Counted from the stretch's first letter, positions 27,813-36,721 are shown. The stretch: 64,000 nucleotides of DNA from Glaciecola sp965660815 (GCA_965660815.1 CBFIBG010000028.1:1-64000); one strand, 5' to 3'. The notes: generated by a model not told the origin, from the sequence alone. A program made the numbers and translations.

Positions 27813-29471
27813 TCACATATTTGGATAATTAGGCCCGCCCATACCTTCAGGAACAACCCAATTAATATTTTGATGGGGCTCTTTTATGTCACACGTTTTA
27901 CAATGAACACAGTTTTGAGCGTTTATCTGAAATTTTTTGTTGCCGCTCGGATCTTCTACAACCTCATAAACACCTGCTGGGCAATATCTTTGGGCCGGTT
28001 CATCATACTCTTCTAGGTTGATTTTTATTGGTATGCTTGGATCTTTTAATTGCAAATGGCAGGGTTGGTCTTCTTCATGATTCGTATTGGATAAAAATAC
28101 GGACGATAATTTATCAAAGCTTAATTCGCCGTCTGGTTTGGGATAGTCAATTTTAGACGCTGTTGAAACACTGTCTAAACAAGCATGGTCTGGCCTAGTG
28201 TCAGTGAATGTAAGAGGCAGTTTACCACCAAAGAAGTTTTGGTCTAACGTATTGTAGGCCCCGCCCATAAAGTTACCAAATTTATGGATCACTGCCCCAA
28301 AATTTCTAGAGCGATACAATTCGTCATATACCCATGAGTTTTTGAAGTTATCCATGTATTGCAACGGGTCTTTAATATCTGTTTGCTGAACAAGTTCAAA
28401 CAAGGTCTCAGCGGCAATCATGCCTGATTTCATAGCGGTATGATTGCCTTTTATTTTAGAAAAATTCAGAGTGCCAGCATTGCAGCCCACCATTATTCCG
28501 CCAGGGAAGGTCATTTTAGGTAAGGACTGTAACCCGCCTTTGGCAATGGCCCTTGCGCCATAGGAAACTCGCGTGCCACCTTTTAACGTCTTTGCAATAA
28601 CAGGATGGTGCTTAAGGCGCTGGAATTCATCAAAAGGACTTAAATGCGGATTTTTATAATTCAAATCGACAATTAATCCTACAAAAACTTGGTTGTTTTC
28701 AGCGTGGTATAAATAGCTACCGCCCGTAGCTTCATTCAGTGGCCACCCAGCCGTATGCACGACTAATCCTTCTTGATGCTGATCTGCAGGTATGTCCCAA
28801 ATTTCCTTAAAGCCAATGGCGTAGTGTTGAGGACTAACGTCTTTATCAAGCGAGAATTTTTCAATGAGAGATTTACCTAGATGCCCTCTGCACCCTTCAG
28901 CAAATACCGTATATTTTGCTGTTAACACCATTCCAGGCATGTATGTATCTTTTTGTTCGCCACTTTCCGATACGCCCATATCCCCGGTAATGACCCCTGC
29001 AACCTCTCCATTTTCATTATAATGTATGCTCGCTGCGGCAAAACCGGGATAAATCTCAACCCCTAAAGCTTCTGCTTGTTCACCTAGCCATCGACATAAA
29101 TTCGCCATACTTACGATGTAATTACCGTCGTTATGCATCGTCTTAGGCGTTATAAAATTGGGCAACTTCGTAGATCCAGTTTCATTGTTTAATAAAAAAA
29201 TCTGATCTTCTGTTACCTTAGTCTTTAGTGGCGCATTAAGCGCTTTCCAGTTTGGTAATAACTCATCAAGTGCTTTGGTCTCAAAAACCGCCCCTGATAG
29301 AATATGAGCGCCAATTTCGGACCCTTTTTCAAGCACGCAAACGTTTATGTCTTTTTGGTTTTCATTGGCGAGTTGTTTTAATTTTATCGCGGTTGATAGA
29401 CCCGATGGTCCTGCTCCCACAATAACAACATCAAATTCCATTACTTCGCGTTCTAAGACTTGGTCGCCCAC
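27813..29471 (-). CDS. Electron transfer flavoprotein-ubiquinone oxidoreductase
   Basis: Passes electrons from reduced ETF to ubiquinone at the membrane, connecting acyl-CoA dehydrogenases to respiration. 552 residues: FAD-binding VVIVGAGPSGLSTAIKL near the N-terminus, IGGHILSGAVFE-type ubiquinone region (EIGAHILSGAVFETKAL), YTVFAEGCRGHLG, and the C-terminal [4Fe-4S] ligands in YCPAGVYEV and NCVHCKTCDIKEP, ending in the typical GGPNYPNM. It starts with GTG, with GGAG 6 nt upstream. It diverges from etfBA and probably shares its control. Confidence 0.95.
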   Translation of the reverse strand: MGDQVLEREVMEFDVVIVGAGPSGLSTAIKLKQLANENQKDINVCVLEKGSEIGAHILSGAVFETKALDELLPNWKALNAPLKTKVTEDQIFLLNNETGSTKLPNFITPKTMHNDGNYIVSMANLCRWLGEQAEALGVEIYPGFAAASIHYNENGEVAGVITGDMGVSESGEQKDTYMPGMVLTAKYTVFAEGCRGHLGKSLIEKFSLDKDVSPQHYAIGFKEIWDIPADQHQEGLVVHTAGWPLNEATGGSYLYHAENNQVFVGLIVDLNYKNPHLSPFDEFQRLKHHPVIAKTLKGGTRVSYGARAIAKGGLQSLPKMTFPGGIMVGCNAGTLNFSKIKGNHTAMKSGMIAAETLFELVQQTDIKDPLQYMDNFKNSWVYDELYRSRNFGAVIHKFGNFMGGAYNTLDQNFFGGKLPLTFTDTRPDHACLDSVSTASKIDYPKPDGELSFDKLSSVFLSNTNHEEDQPCHLQLKDPSIPIKINLEEYDEPAQRYCPAGVYEVVEDPSGNKKFQINAQNCVHCKTCDIKEPHQNINWVVPEGMGGPNYPNM

Positions 29472-29588
29472 TTTTCACTCCAAATAAATAGATAGTTATA
29501 GATTAGTATTCGCTAATGAAATACACATATAATTCACATCATTGTAATATCATTGTTGCAATTGTGACAATTTATTGTCAATTCTAGG

Positions 29589-29605
29589 TTGACGTTTACG
29601 TAAAC
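29589..29605. promoter_or_regulatory. Palindromic operator, LiuR-like
   Basis: TTGACGTTTACGTAAAC contains the perfect 12-bp palindrome GTTTACGTAAAC. MerR-family LiuR regulators in gammaproteobacteria are described as controlling branched-chain amino acid and acyl-CoA oxidation genes, including etf genes, through palindromes of this general kind; I recall this from the regulon literature and could not check the consensus. No liuR gene is in the window. Confidence 0.5.
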
Positions 29606-29629
29606 TGTAGCTAGATTGCTCACACATTA

Positions 29630-29651
29630 TTACTTGAGTGTTACTTGAGTA
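29630..29651. repeat. Tandem 11-bp direct repeat upstream of etfB
   Basis: TTACTTGAGTG at 29630-29640 is followed directly by TTACTTGAGTA at 29641-29651; 10 of 11 positions are identical. The one-helical-turn period places both copies on the same face of DNA. It lies 25 bp from the palindrome. Confidence 0.8.
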
Positions 29652-29810
29652 AACTTTTTAAGATAAATGATCATCAGTAATAAATAGTGATGGACCGCCA
29701 CGTGTTGCAGTAAATACTGGGCAGTGATGTTGAGATTTATGTTTGGCGAATCCATTGGTTGTTACTATATTTAGTTACGAACATGCTTCGATTATAGCTT
29801 AGGGGAGTCT

Positions 29811-30563
29811 ATGAAAATCTTAGTGCCAATTAAACGGGCTATCGATTACAACGTTAAGGTAAGGGTCAAACCGGACAACACAGATGTTGAGTTGACCAAC
29901 GTCAAAATGGCCATCAATCCATTTTGTGAAATAGCGGTTGAAGAAGCCATACGATTAAAAGAAAAAGGGATTGCTACCGAAGTAGTGGTAGTGTCGATAG
30001 GTGAAAAACCCGTCCAAGAGCAAATTCGGACAGGTTTAGCTTTAGGCGCCGATCGAGGAATTCATATTGACACTGGTGCTCGCCTTGACTCGTTGCAAAT
30101 TGCCAAGCTATTACAAAAAGTAGTGGAGCAAGAAGCTCCTGATTTGGTTATTTTAGGCAAGCAGTCTATTGACTCAGACAACAATCAAACTGGTCAAATG
30201 CTTGCAGCCTTGACGGGCATGCCACAAGGCACATTCGCCAGCAAAGTAGATGTTAAAGAATCTAACGTGCACGTCACGCGTGAAATAGACGGTGGATTAC
30301 AAACAGTTGAATTAAGTCTACCAGCAGTCGTTACCACAGATTTGCGCCTTAACGAACCAAGATACGCTTCTTTGCCAAATATAATGAAGGCAAAACGCAA
30401 ACCAATAGATGTCCAAAATGCTGCGGATTTGGGCGTAAATTTGGACTCTAAAGTCACACTTTTGAAAGTAACACCACCTGAACAAAGGCAAGGCGGAGTA
30501 AAAGTTGAGTCAGTTGAAGAATTGGTAGACAAGTTAAAAAATGAAGCAAAGGTGATTTCATGA
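29811..30563 (+). CDS. etfB: Electron transfer flavoprotein beta subunit
   Basis: 250 residues. Start MKILVPIKRAIDYNVKVRVK, then KMAINPFCEIAVEEAIRLKE, GADRGIHID and the signature VTREIDGGLQTVELSLPAVVTTDLRLNEPRY with the recognition-loop region at about 190-200. It forms the AMP-containing half of the ETF heterodimer, the soluble acceptor for acyl-CoA dehydrogenases such as the one at 55556. GGGGAG precedes the ATG. Its stop overlaps the etfA start (ATGA, 30560-30563). Confidence 0.96.
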   Translation: MKILVPIKRAIDYNVKVRVKPDNTDVELTNVKMAINPFCEIAVEEAIRLKEKGIATEVVVVSIGEKPVQEQIRTGLALGADRGIHIDTGARLDSLQIAKLLQKVVEQEAPDLVILGKQSIDSDNNQTGQMLAALTGMPQGTFASKVDVKESNVHVTREIDGGLQTVELSLPAVVTTDLRLNEPRYASLPNIMKAKRKPIDVQNAADLGVNLDSKVTLLKVTPPEQRQGGVKVESVEELVDKLKNEAKVIS

Positions 30564-31486
30564 GTGTTTTAGTATATGCAGAACACGACAATTCTGAATT
30601 AAAACCAGAGACCAACAAATTGGTTTTCGCAGCGTCTCAAATCGGTGCGGAGGTTGTCGTTTTGGTGGCGGGCTATAATTGCGATGCTCTTGCAAACAGT
30701 GCTGCAAAAATTGATGGTGTATCAAAAGTGATCGTTGCTGACAATGAAGCGTTTGAGCACCAATTACCAGAAAATATCTCGGAGTTAGTCGTTGATATAG
30801 CAACTGATTATACTCATGTGTTTGCAGCTGCCAGTACCACGGGTAAAAACTTTATGCCTAGAGTAGCTGCCCTTTTGGACGTTGCCCAAATTAGCGACAT
30901 CATAAAGGTAGAGTCAGAAGATACTTTTGTTCGACCAATCTATGCAGGCAATGCAATCGCGACAGTTCAAACTAATGACTTTAAGAAAATCGTAACGGTT
31001 CGAGCTGCAGCCTTTGACGCATCTGGTAACACAAACGATGCGAGCGTTGAATCAATTGATTTAGTAAAAGTGACAGAAAAATCCGCGTTTGTTTCTGCGG
31101 AGCTTACCGAGTCAGAGCGTCCTGAGTTAACCGCTGCAGACGTTATTATATCGGGTGGAAGAGGCATGCAAAATGGCGAAAATTTTGAACTGTTAAACGG
31201 TATTGCAGACAAGTTAGGCGCTGCTATTGGTGCATCACGCGCTGCCGTAGACGCTGGGTTTGTGCCTAACGATATGCAGGTAGGCCAAACAGGTAAAATA
31301 GTCGCCCCCCAGTTGTATATAGCGGTTGGGATATCAGGGGCCATTCAGCATCTAGCGGGTATGAAAGACTCCAAGGTTATCGTTGCGATAAATAAAGACG
31401 AAGAAGCGCCAATTTTTCAAGTGGCGGATTATGGTTTGGTGGGTGATTTATTTACAGAGTTGCCTAAATTAGAAGCCGAGTTATAG
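30560..31486 (+). CDS. etfA: Electron transfer flavoprotein alpha subunit
   Basis: 308 residues carrying the FAD-binding C-terminal domain: SGGRGMQNGENFELLNGIAD, GAAIGASRAAVDAGFVPNDMQVGQTGKIVAPQLY, IAVGISGAIQHLAGMKDSKVIVAINKD and the closing ADYGLVGDLF. It completes the ETF heterodimer with EtfB, with which it overlaps by 4 bp. A GC-rich hairpin follows at 31499. Confidence 0.96.
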   Translation: MSVLVYAEHDNSELKPETNKLVFAASQIGAEVVVLVAGYNCDALANSAAKIDGVSKVIVADNEAFEHQLPENISELVVDIATDYTHVFAAASTTGKNFMPRVAALLDVAQISDIIKVESEDTFVRPIYAGNAIATVQTNDFKKIVTVRAAAFDASGNTNDASVESIDLVKVTEKSAFVSAELTESERPELTAADVIISGGRGMQNGENFELLNGIADKLGAAIGASRAAVDAGFVPNDMQVGQTGKIVAPQLYIAVGISGAIQHLAGMKDSKVIVAINKDEEAPIFQVADYGLVGDLFTELPKLEAEL

Positions 31487-31498
31487 CTGTTTGCGCAT

Positions 31499-31522
31499 TC
31501 AGCCCTGCCTGAGCAGGGCTGA
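31499..31522 (+). terminator. Hairpin after etfA, probable terminator without a strong U tract
   Basis: TCAGCCCTGC / GCAGGGCTGA form a 10-bp perfect stem with a CTGA loop, 12 bp past the etfA stop. The downstream sequence (TAGTTAGCTTTG) is only weakly U-rich, so it may act as a 3'-end stabiliser or a weak terminator. Confidence 0.55.
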
Positions 31523-31772
31523 TAGTTAGCTTTGAACAAAAAAACACTCTGATAAAAAATATATTGCTACAACCAAATAACCTTGCCAATTCAATTATCA
31601 CCATCGCTAAAGACATAACTTGTCACGATTGCTAGCGGCATAAGTAGTTGTTGGCTAAATATTATACGCCACAAATACACTGGGAATAGGCGGTTGCTAA
31701 ATGTCTTATGTTTGCATTACAATCAAATGCTTAGCGTTATAGAAAATAATAACTAATGGCAAAAGAAGTTTT

Positions 31773-34700
31773 ATGGCTGAGTTGTACCAAAAACTAATCA
31801 ATGATATCCACGCTGCACAAAATAATCCGCATTTAGTTGAAGTTCAGAAAAAACACGTTGATTTTATCAGTAAAGCTAACCCTGATTTTATCAGTCTTAT
31901 AGCTGATTCTCGACGTGTATTTGATGTTGATATAGAAAACAGTTCTAAAACCAATGTAATCGTTGTCGACGCAAACGTTGACGCAGCCACTCAGATATTT
32001 TCTCAGATATATTCTCTTACCTCTCAAGTCATGAAACACAACCTAGGTTTTGATTGTCTTATCAAAACCGTATTGTTTGTGGGGATGGGGGGGCTTAGTG
32101 ATTTTGTTAATGACCAAATTGAGTCATTAGCTTCTCAGGGCGGTGAGTGGTTGAGTGAAAAGTTTGCATCGCTAATTTTAGACTCATTCGAGGGTAAATT
32201 AGATAGCACAGGTAAGTCCATCAATTCAAAAAGTGCAATAGGCAATGAGCTTTTTATAAGCGCTGAGGGGAAACAAGCGATAGAAGGCTTAGCGAACCAA
32301 ACCAGTCAAGTTCATACACCCCATGAAGCGATGCAGTTATCTATAAATATTTTACGCTCCCTGGCAAAGGGAGCGCCTAAACTTATCTTAATTAACGATC
32401 CTATGAGTCTGGACTCCTCTTCGCTATCTCTACTGTCGTTACTTTTTTCCATAGCAAAAGACGATACTGCTTGCCAAGAGAATGGTGTAGTTTCGGTTCT
32501 GTTTAACTTTACTCATGCTCAGCCTTACGAGCCAGCAATGGGAGTAAGCGACCAGAGATTTGAACAAATTACACGACTTAGGCATATGGTGCAGCGCTAT
32601 AATATGCTTAAAAAGCCTGGGGCTGATGTTCCCCAGCCAGCAATTAAGCCTTCTATGTTTGTTGGCAGACACACAGAATTAAGCGCATTGAAAGCACGTC
32701 ACGAAACTTTCATAAACAACTTTCCTAATAATGAGGAAGTTAACAGCCAACAGAGTTTAAGTTGGCAGCTCATAAAGGGTGAGCCAGGCACTGGTAAATC
32801 CGCCTTAGTGAAAAAACATCTAGCACAAATACGAGCAAACAACGAAATACGAGCTAATAGTCAAATTCAGTTAACGTTATTAAATCAGATAGGACATAAT
32901 TCAGAAGTTACAGGCCTAGCTTCATTGCAACAATCAATACAATCAGAAGCAAAACGGTTGGCGGATTATTACAAAGAGCAAGTCAAAGCAGACTTTAATT
33001 ATTATAAGCTTGTTAATGCTTGGATTAATGAAAAAAAGATTGAAGCGAGAGATATAATCGCAGATGAGGCAGAAGCAGCCAAAGCATTTAAAGACAATGG
33101 CTCTTATCGTCAAAAAAGCGCATTAAAGACGATTTCTAGGGCGTTGAAAGGCATAGCAACGCTTACCTCTACTAACACGGCGTATAACGCCATAGCGTCT
33201 GGCACGAAGGCACTTAGATTAGAATCCGCACAAAAAAAATCGTTATTATCCATTGCCGAAGAGAATAACGTTGACAAAAAACAAGAGCAATTTGATGATC
33301 TGCTAAAAGCAATTAAGCACTTGTTCAGTATCGTTGAAACAATTGAAAAAAAGAATGTAAATCTACCAATACTGCTTTTTATTGATGACTTGCAATGGAT
33401 TGATGAGTTTTCAGCGGAATTTATATTGCAAGAATTAGCGCCAAAATATTCACTTCAAGTATTAATAACCGCTCGCGGATCTGATACCGCTACCGAATAC
33501 AAGTTAGCAAAAATAAATGAGAGTAAATGTCCATTTAAACTTAAATTATTGAATAATGTGTATAACAGTGAAAAAATGTTCATCGGTTCGACGATTAATG
33601 AACATTTACAGCCTGAAATTTTAATTAAAGGCATGAACAGAAACACTTTATCCGAACTGTTAACTAACACATTTTCAGCACCCTCTAAGATACAAGTCAG
33701 TTTGCTGTGCGATGAGCTTTTTAACTTACTTTTACCAGAGCATAGCTTAGAGCAACGAGAGGTAAACACACTGTTTGCCATTGAAACCGTCAACCTAATT
33801 TGCGATCCAATATTTTACAGAAGTAATGCAAACTTAGTCTCTCCCATTAGATATAAACAAAACTCTTATAGCATCCTTGAAACAGATCACAGCGCTTTAA
33901 AACAGAGGTTTGATTCAGTCTTTAACTATCTGCAACATAAACATGAACAGGCTTATCAACACAATGATCTGGAAATAGTTGGAAGCAGTTCGTTTACCTT
34001 GGCGTCATACTCTGTCATGGAAGAGCGACTTTACATCATCGCACAACATTTTGGTGACAATTACAGTGACGCGGCAACCTTTAGCCTGCAACTGGCAGCC
34101 CTTATTGGCGCGCCGTTTAACAGCAGAATAATACAACAACTGATCAACATGTTATCTAATGTTGATTTAAAAACCTACCCAGAGCTTTTGCCGTTGACTG
34201 AATATTTACAGCGTCAATCAGGCTTATACTTAGAAGCAGAACATTACCAATTATTAGAAGAAGTGTTTGAAATTTTACGCAGAGTCGATGAAAGGTATCT
34301 TCATCAATTTCAACATGGGCTTTTCAAAACGTTTTTAACACAACAAGCTAAATATCAGCTGCATAAGCTTTTTGACTATCAAACAAGCAAAACGGCGATA
34401 AACGAATTCTTCTCTTGTTGTGATAATTTTATATTATCCATCATTGAACAATACACCCAAGCATTATCTTTACAAGATAAATCGCATACCGAGAAGCTTC
34501 AATTTAGGGAAGCTGAAAAAAATTTACTGGCGTTTGCTGTTCAGTTAGACGCTGAAAAATGGACTGCACAATACGTGGTTAGCATGAGTCACTTAGCTTC
34601 AGACTATAAGTTAATAAATAGATTCGAGCTTGCCATTGACCTTGAAGAAAAGGCATTAGCAATTTTAGAAAATGAATATTTACGGAATCGTTCCCAATGG

Positions 34701-36071
34701 GCAGAAAATTATTCGACATGTCTTAGTCACCTAGCATCGAGTTACCGCTCAATCAACCGCTTAAGCGACTGCATACCGCTACAAGAAAAAGCCTTGAAAA
34801 TTCGACAGAACCTGTTTCAACAAGATCAGGAGTCTGGGTCGAGAGGATACGCTACCAGTTTGGGGAATTTAGCCGTTAGTTATCGCGACTTAAATCGCTT
34901 AGATGAAGCAGTCGTTTTGCAAAAAAAAGCAATAACAATACTCGAACGCAGATTTGAAAATGATCAGAATCTTTGGGCGATACAACTAGCGAAAAGCTTA
35001 GGTAATTTGGCCATATGTCAAAGGCTATTAAACCTTCCAGAGCAAGCAATTAAATACGAAGAGAAAGCCTTAACCATTCTAGAAAGCCAAGAGTTGTATC
35101 ATGATCCGTCATGGCTAGGAGTCTATCTATCGGTGTTAGGTAACCTAGGTATAGGTTATTATCGATTAAACCGAATGGGAAAGGCGATGACATTTTTTGA
35201 AAAAAGCTTGGCGATTTCAGAAACGCTATACCAACAACATCAAGCTCGCTGGGCAGATAATTACACTACTGGCTTAGGGAATTTAGCGTCGGTTTACCGA
35301 GAGATAAACCGTTTAAATGATGCCATTTCATTAGACCAAAAACGTTGTGGTATTTTGCAGGAGCTATATGAAAAAGCACCTGAAGTGTGGGCAGAAAAAT
35401 GCGCTATAGGCTTTGGGAATTTGGCTGCAAGCTATTATGAGTCAAATAGCATAGGTGAAGCTGTCGCTCTTCAAGAAAAGTCCTTTGCAATTTATGAGTC
35501 GTTATTCAATACAGATGCTGTTCGTTGGATTGAGCCATACACATCTTGTTTAGATAGTTTAGCATGTTTTTGCTTTGGGGCTGAGCGCCCAACGGACGTC
35601 ATTGCTCATTTGGAAAAAGCCTTAAATGTTGTAAAAGGACTTTACCAGATAAATCAAGAACGTTGGGCGGCAAGCTACGCTATTCGTTTAGAAAATCTAG
35701 CGGTAGGCTATTACGAACTTGATCGGATAGATGATGCGATTGCACTTGAGGAGAAGGCGCTGACGATCCGTGAAGGTTTATATATTAAAGATGAACTGCG
35801 ATGGCTTGATGATTATACGTCAAGCTTGATCAATTTAGCGATGAGCTTCAAAACTGTGGACCGCGTTAATGATGCCATTTATCTAGAAGAAAAAAACTTA
35901 GCTATTCAAGAGAAGCATTATAAACACCCTAAATTCAACAATACTAAAAACTATTTGGAAAGCTTACGAAGTTTAATAGCGAGTTATCAAAGGGTCAATC
36001 GATTGGAGGAAGCGGCTATTCTTGACAAAAAGTACTCTGCTCATTTCCAGCATGCCATTGTGGAAAGCTAA
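31773..36071 (+). CDS. Giant STAND-type ATPase with 11 TPR (46-residue) repeats
   Basis: 1432 residues. Residues 1-290 are unrecognised; within them APKLILINDPMSLDSSSLS (201-219) followed by GVVSVLFNFTH looks like a Walker-B/sensor-1 pair of a second, P-loop-less NTPase-like unit. An AAA_16-like module begins at SMFVGRHTELSAL (294-306), with Walker A GEPGTGKS (336-343), Walker B LLFIDDLQWID (534-544) and LQVLITARGS (561-570). A helical middle region runs to about 927. Residues 928-1432 are eleven tandem 46-residue TPR units of the kinesin-light-chain type. No signal peptide. By analogy with STAND proteins it should oligomerise on ligand sensing, the repeats being the sensor; the effector, if present, would be the N-terminal region. 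The biological role is unknown. Confidence 0.88.
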   Translation: MAELYQKLINDIHAAQNNPHLVEVQKKHVDFISKANPDFISLIADSRRVFDVDIENSSKTNVIVVDANVDAATQIFSQIYSLTSQVMKHNLGFDCLIKTVLFVGMGGLSDFVNDQIESLASQGGEWLSEKFASLILDSFEGKLDSTGKSINSKSAIGNELFISAEGKQAIEGLANQTSQVHTPHEAMQLSINILRSLAKGAPKLILINDPMSLDSSSLSLLSLLFSIAKDDTACQENGVVSVLFNFTHAQPYEPAMGVSDQRFEQITRLRHMVQRYNMLKKPGADVPQPAIKPSMFVGRHTELSALKARHETFINNFPNNEEVNSQQSLSWQLIKGEPGTGKSALVKKHLAQIRANNEIRANSQIQLTLLNQIGHNSEVTGLASLQQSIQSEAKRLADYYKEQVKADFNYYKLVNAWINEKKIEARDIIADEAEAAKAFKDNGSYRQKSALKTISRALKGIATLTSTNTAYNAIASGTKALRLESAQKKSLLSIAEENNVDKKQEQFDDLLKAIKHLFSIVETIEKKNVNLPILLFIDDLQWIDEFSAEFILQELAPKYSLQVLITARGSDTATEYKLAKINESKCPFKLKLLNNVYNSEKMFIGSTINEHLQPEILIKGMNRNTLSELLTNTFSAPSKIQVSLLCDELFNLLLPEHSLEQREVNTLFAIETVNLICDPIFYRSNANLVSPIRYKQNSYSILETDHSALKQRFDSVFNYLQHKHEQAYQHNDLEIVGSSSFTLASYSVMEERLYIIAQHFGDNYSDAATFSLQLAALIGAPFNSRIIQQLINMLSNVDLKTYPELLPLTEYLQRQSGLYLEAEHYQLLEEVFEILRRVDERYLHQFQHGLFKTFLTQQAKYQLHKLFDYQTSKTAINEFFSCCDNFILSIIEQYTQALSLQDKSHTEKLQFREAEKNLLAFAVQLDAEKWTAQYVVSMSHLASDYKLINRFELAIDLEEKALAILENEYLRNRSQWAENYSTCLSHLASSYRSINRLSDCIPLQEKALKIRQNLFQQDQESGSRGYATSLGNLAVSYRDLNRLDEAVVLQKKAITILERRFENDQNLWAIQLAKSLGNLAICQRLLNLPEQAIKYEEKALTILESQELYHDPSWLGVYLSVLGNLGIGYYRLNRMGKAMTFFEKSLAISETLYQQHQARWADNYTTGLGNLASVYREINRLNDAISLDQKRCGILQELYEKAPEVWAEKCAIGFGNLAASYYESNSIGEAVALQEKSFAIYESLFNTDAVRWIEPYTSCLDSLACFCFGAERPTDVIAHLEKALNVVKGLYQINQERWAASYAIRLENLAVGYYELDRIDDAIALEEKALTIREGLYIKDELRWLDDYTSSLINLAMSFKTVDRVNDAIYLEEKNLAIQEKHYKHPKFNNTKNYLESLRSLIASYQRVNRLEEAAILDKKYSAHFQHAIVES
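34554..36068 (+). repeat. Eleven tandem 138-bp repeats encoding 46-residue TPR units
   Basis: The last 505 codons of the STAND gene divide without gaps into ten units of 46 residues and one of 45. The consensus begins with a conserved tryptophan at position 3 and runs x-x-W-A-x-x-Y ... L-x-N-L-A-x-x-Y ... N-R-x-x-D-A-I-x-L-E-E-K-A-L-x-I. Units 3 and 11 lack the tryptophan and unit 8 is the most divergent in the NLA helix. DNA identity between units is low, so the array is old rather than freshly duplicated. Confidence 0.9.
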
Positions 36072-36181
36072 ACAAAGTCAACTCATTTTAAATGAATCAA
36101 TCAACTGAATGACTCTTGTTTGATATGAGTTGAATATAATTGCAGTAACAATAAATTTAATAATTAAGATAGGTAGTAGTG

Positions 36182-36721
36182 ATGTTTTTTAGAAAAAAAG
36201 AAAAAAAGACCGAATTAAGCGAGTATAAAAAGAAGGACCGGGAGTTTAAGTTTATAGATAAATTAACGGGTTATAGAATTGTATCTTCAACCGTTATCAA
36301 TAAGCATTCAGGCAAAATAAACGATCTTCAAATTGCGTATGAGATATTCAAGATATATTGTAGCGCGGTAGGATTAGAAGCATCATATCGAAAAATTGAT
36401 GGTGAGTTGTGGTTTGAATCTGTGGATCCGGACAGACCAAAAGTCTCGCAGTCTCGAGTAAATACCGTGACTGCCAATATACAAGCTTACCGGATTGAAC
36501 ATTCGATTCTTCAAGCGCTCTACGCAGTCTCTCAGGGCATAAAAAAACCTTTCGTTGATGGTGATAATTATATGAATTATAAGAACAACATGAACATTAT
36601 CTTATCATTATGGGCAGTTGGATACGAGCTAGACGCCATAACATTCAAAAGCAGTGAACATAATTATATTTTGCAAGATGCTCGAAAAATAATCGATGAT
36701 TTATGGGAAACCACTGATTAA
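36182..36721 (+). CDS. Unknown 179-residue protein downstream of the STAND ATPase
   Basis: Starts at ATG 36182 (a GTG lies directly before it), with AGATAGGTAG upstream. The N-terminus is strongly basic (FFRKKEKKTELSEYKKKDREFKF); the rest is a mixed helical domain (LQIAYEIFKIYCSAVGLEASY, YRIEHSILQALYAVSQGIK, MNIILSLWAVGYELDAI, DARKIIDDLWETTD). There is no signal peptide, membrane helix or catalytic motif that I can name. It follows the STAND gene by 110 bp on the same strand; co-function is an inference from position only. Confidence 0.72.
   Translation: MFFRKKEKKTELSEYKKKDREFKFIDKLTGYRIVSSTVINKHSGKINDLQIAYEIFKIYCSAVGLEASYRKIDGELWFESVDPDRPKVSQSRVNTVTANIQAYRIEHSILQALYAVSQGIKKPFVDGDNYMNYKNNMNIILSLWAVGYELDAITFKSSEHNYILQDARKIIDDLWETTD

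Larger units (their letters stand above)
29472..29810. promoter_or_regulatory. Divergent ETF-QO / etfBA control region
   Basis: 339 bp between two divergent operons of one electron-transfer pathway. It holds a perfect 12-bp palindrome (29594-29605) and a tandem 11-bp direct repeat (29630-29651), both listed separately. A clear sigma-70 -10/-35 pair was not found by eye. Confidence 0.6.

Noticed and set aside
30967..31344. 125-codon antisense ORF across etfA
   Set aside because: Shadow of the etfA reading frame; composition is not protein-like, and the sense gene has clear family motifs throughout.
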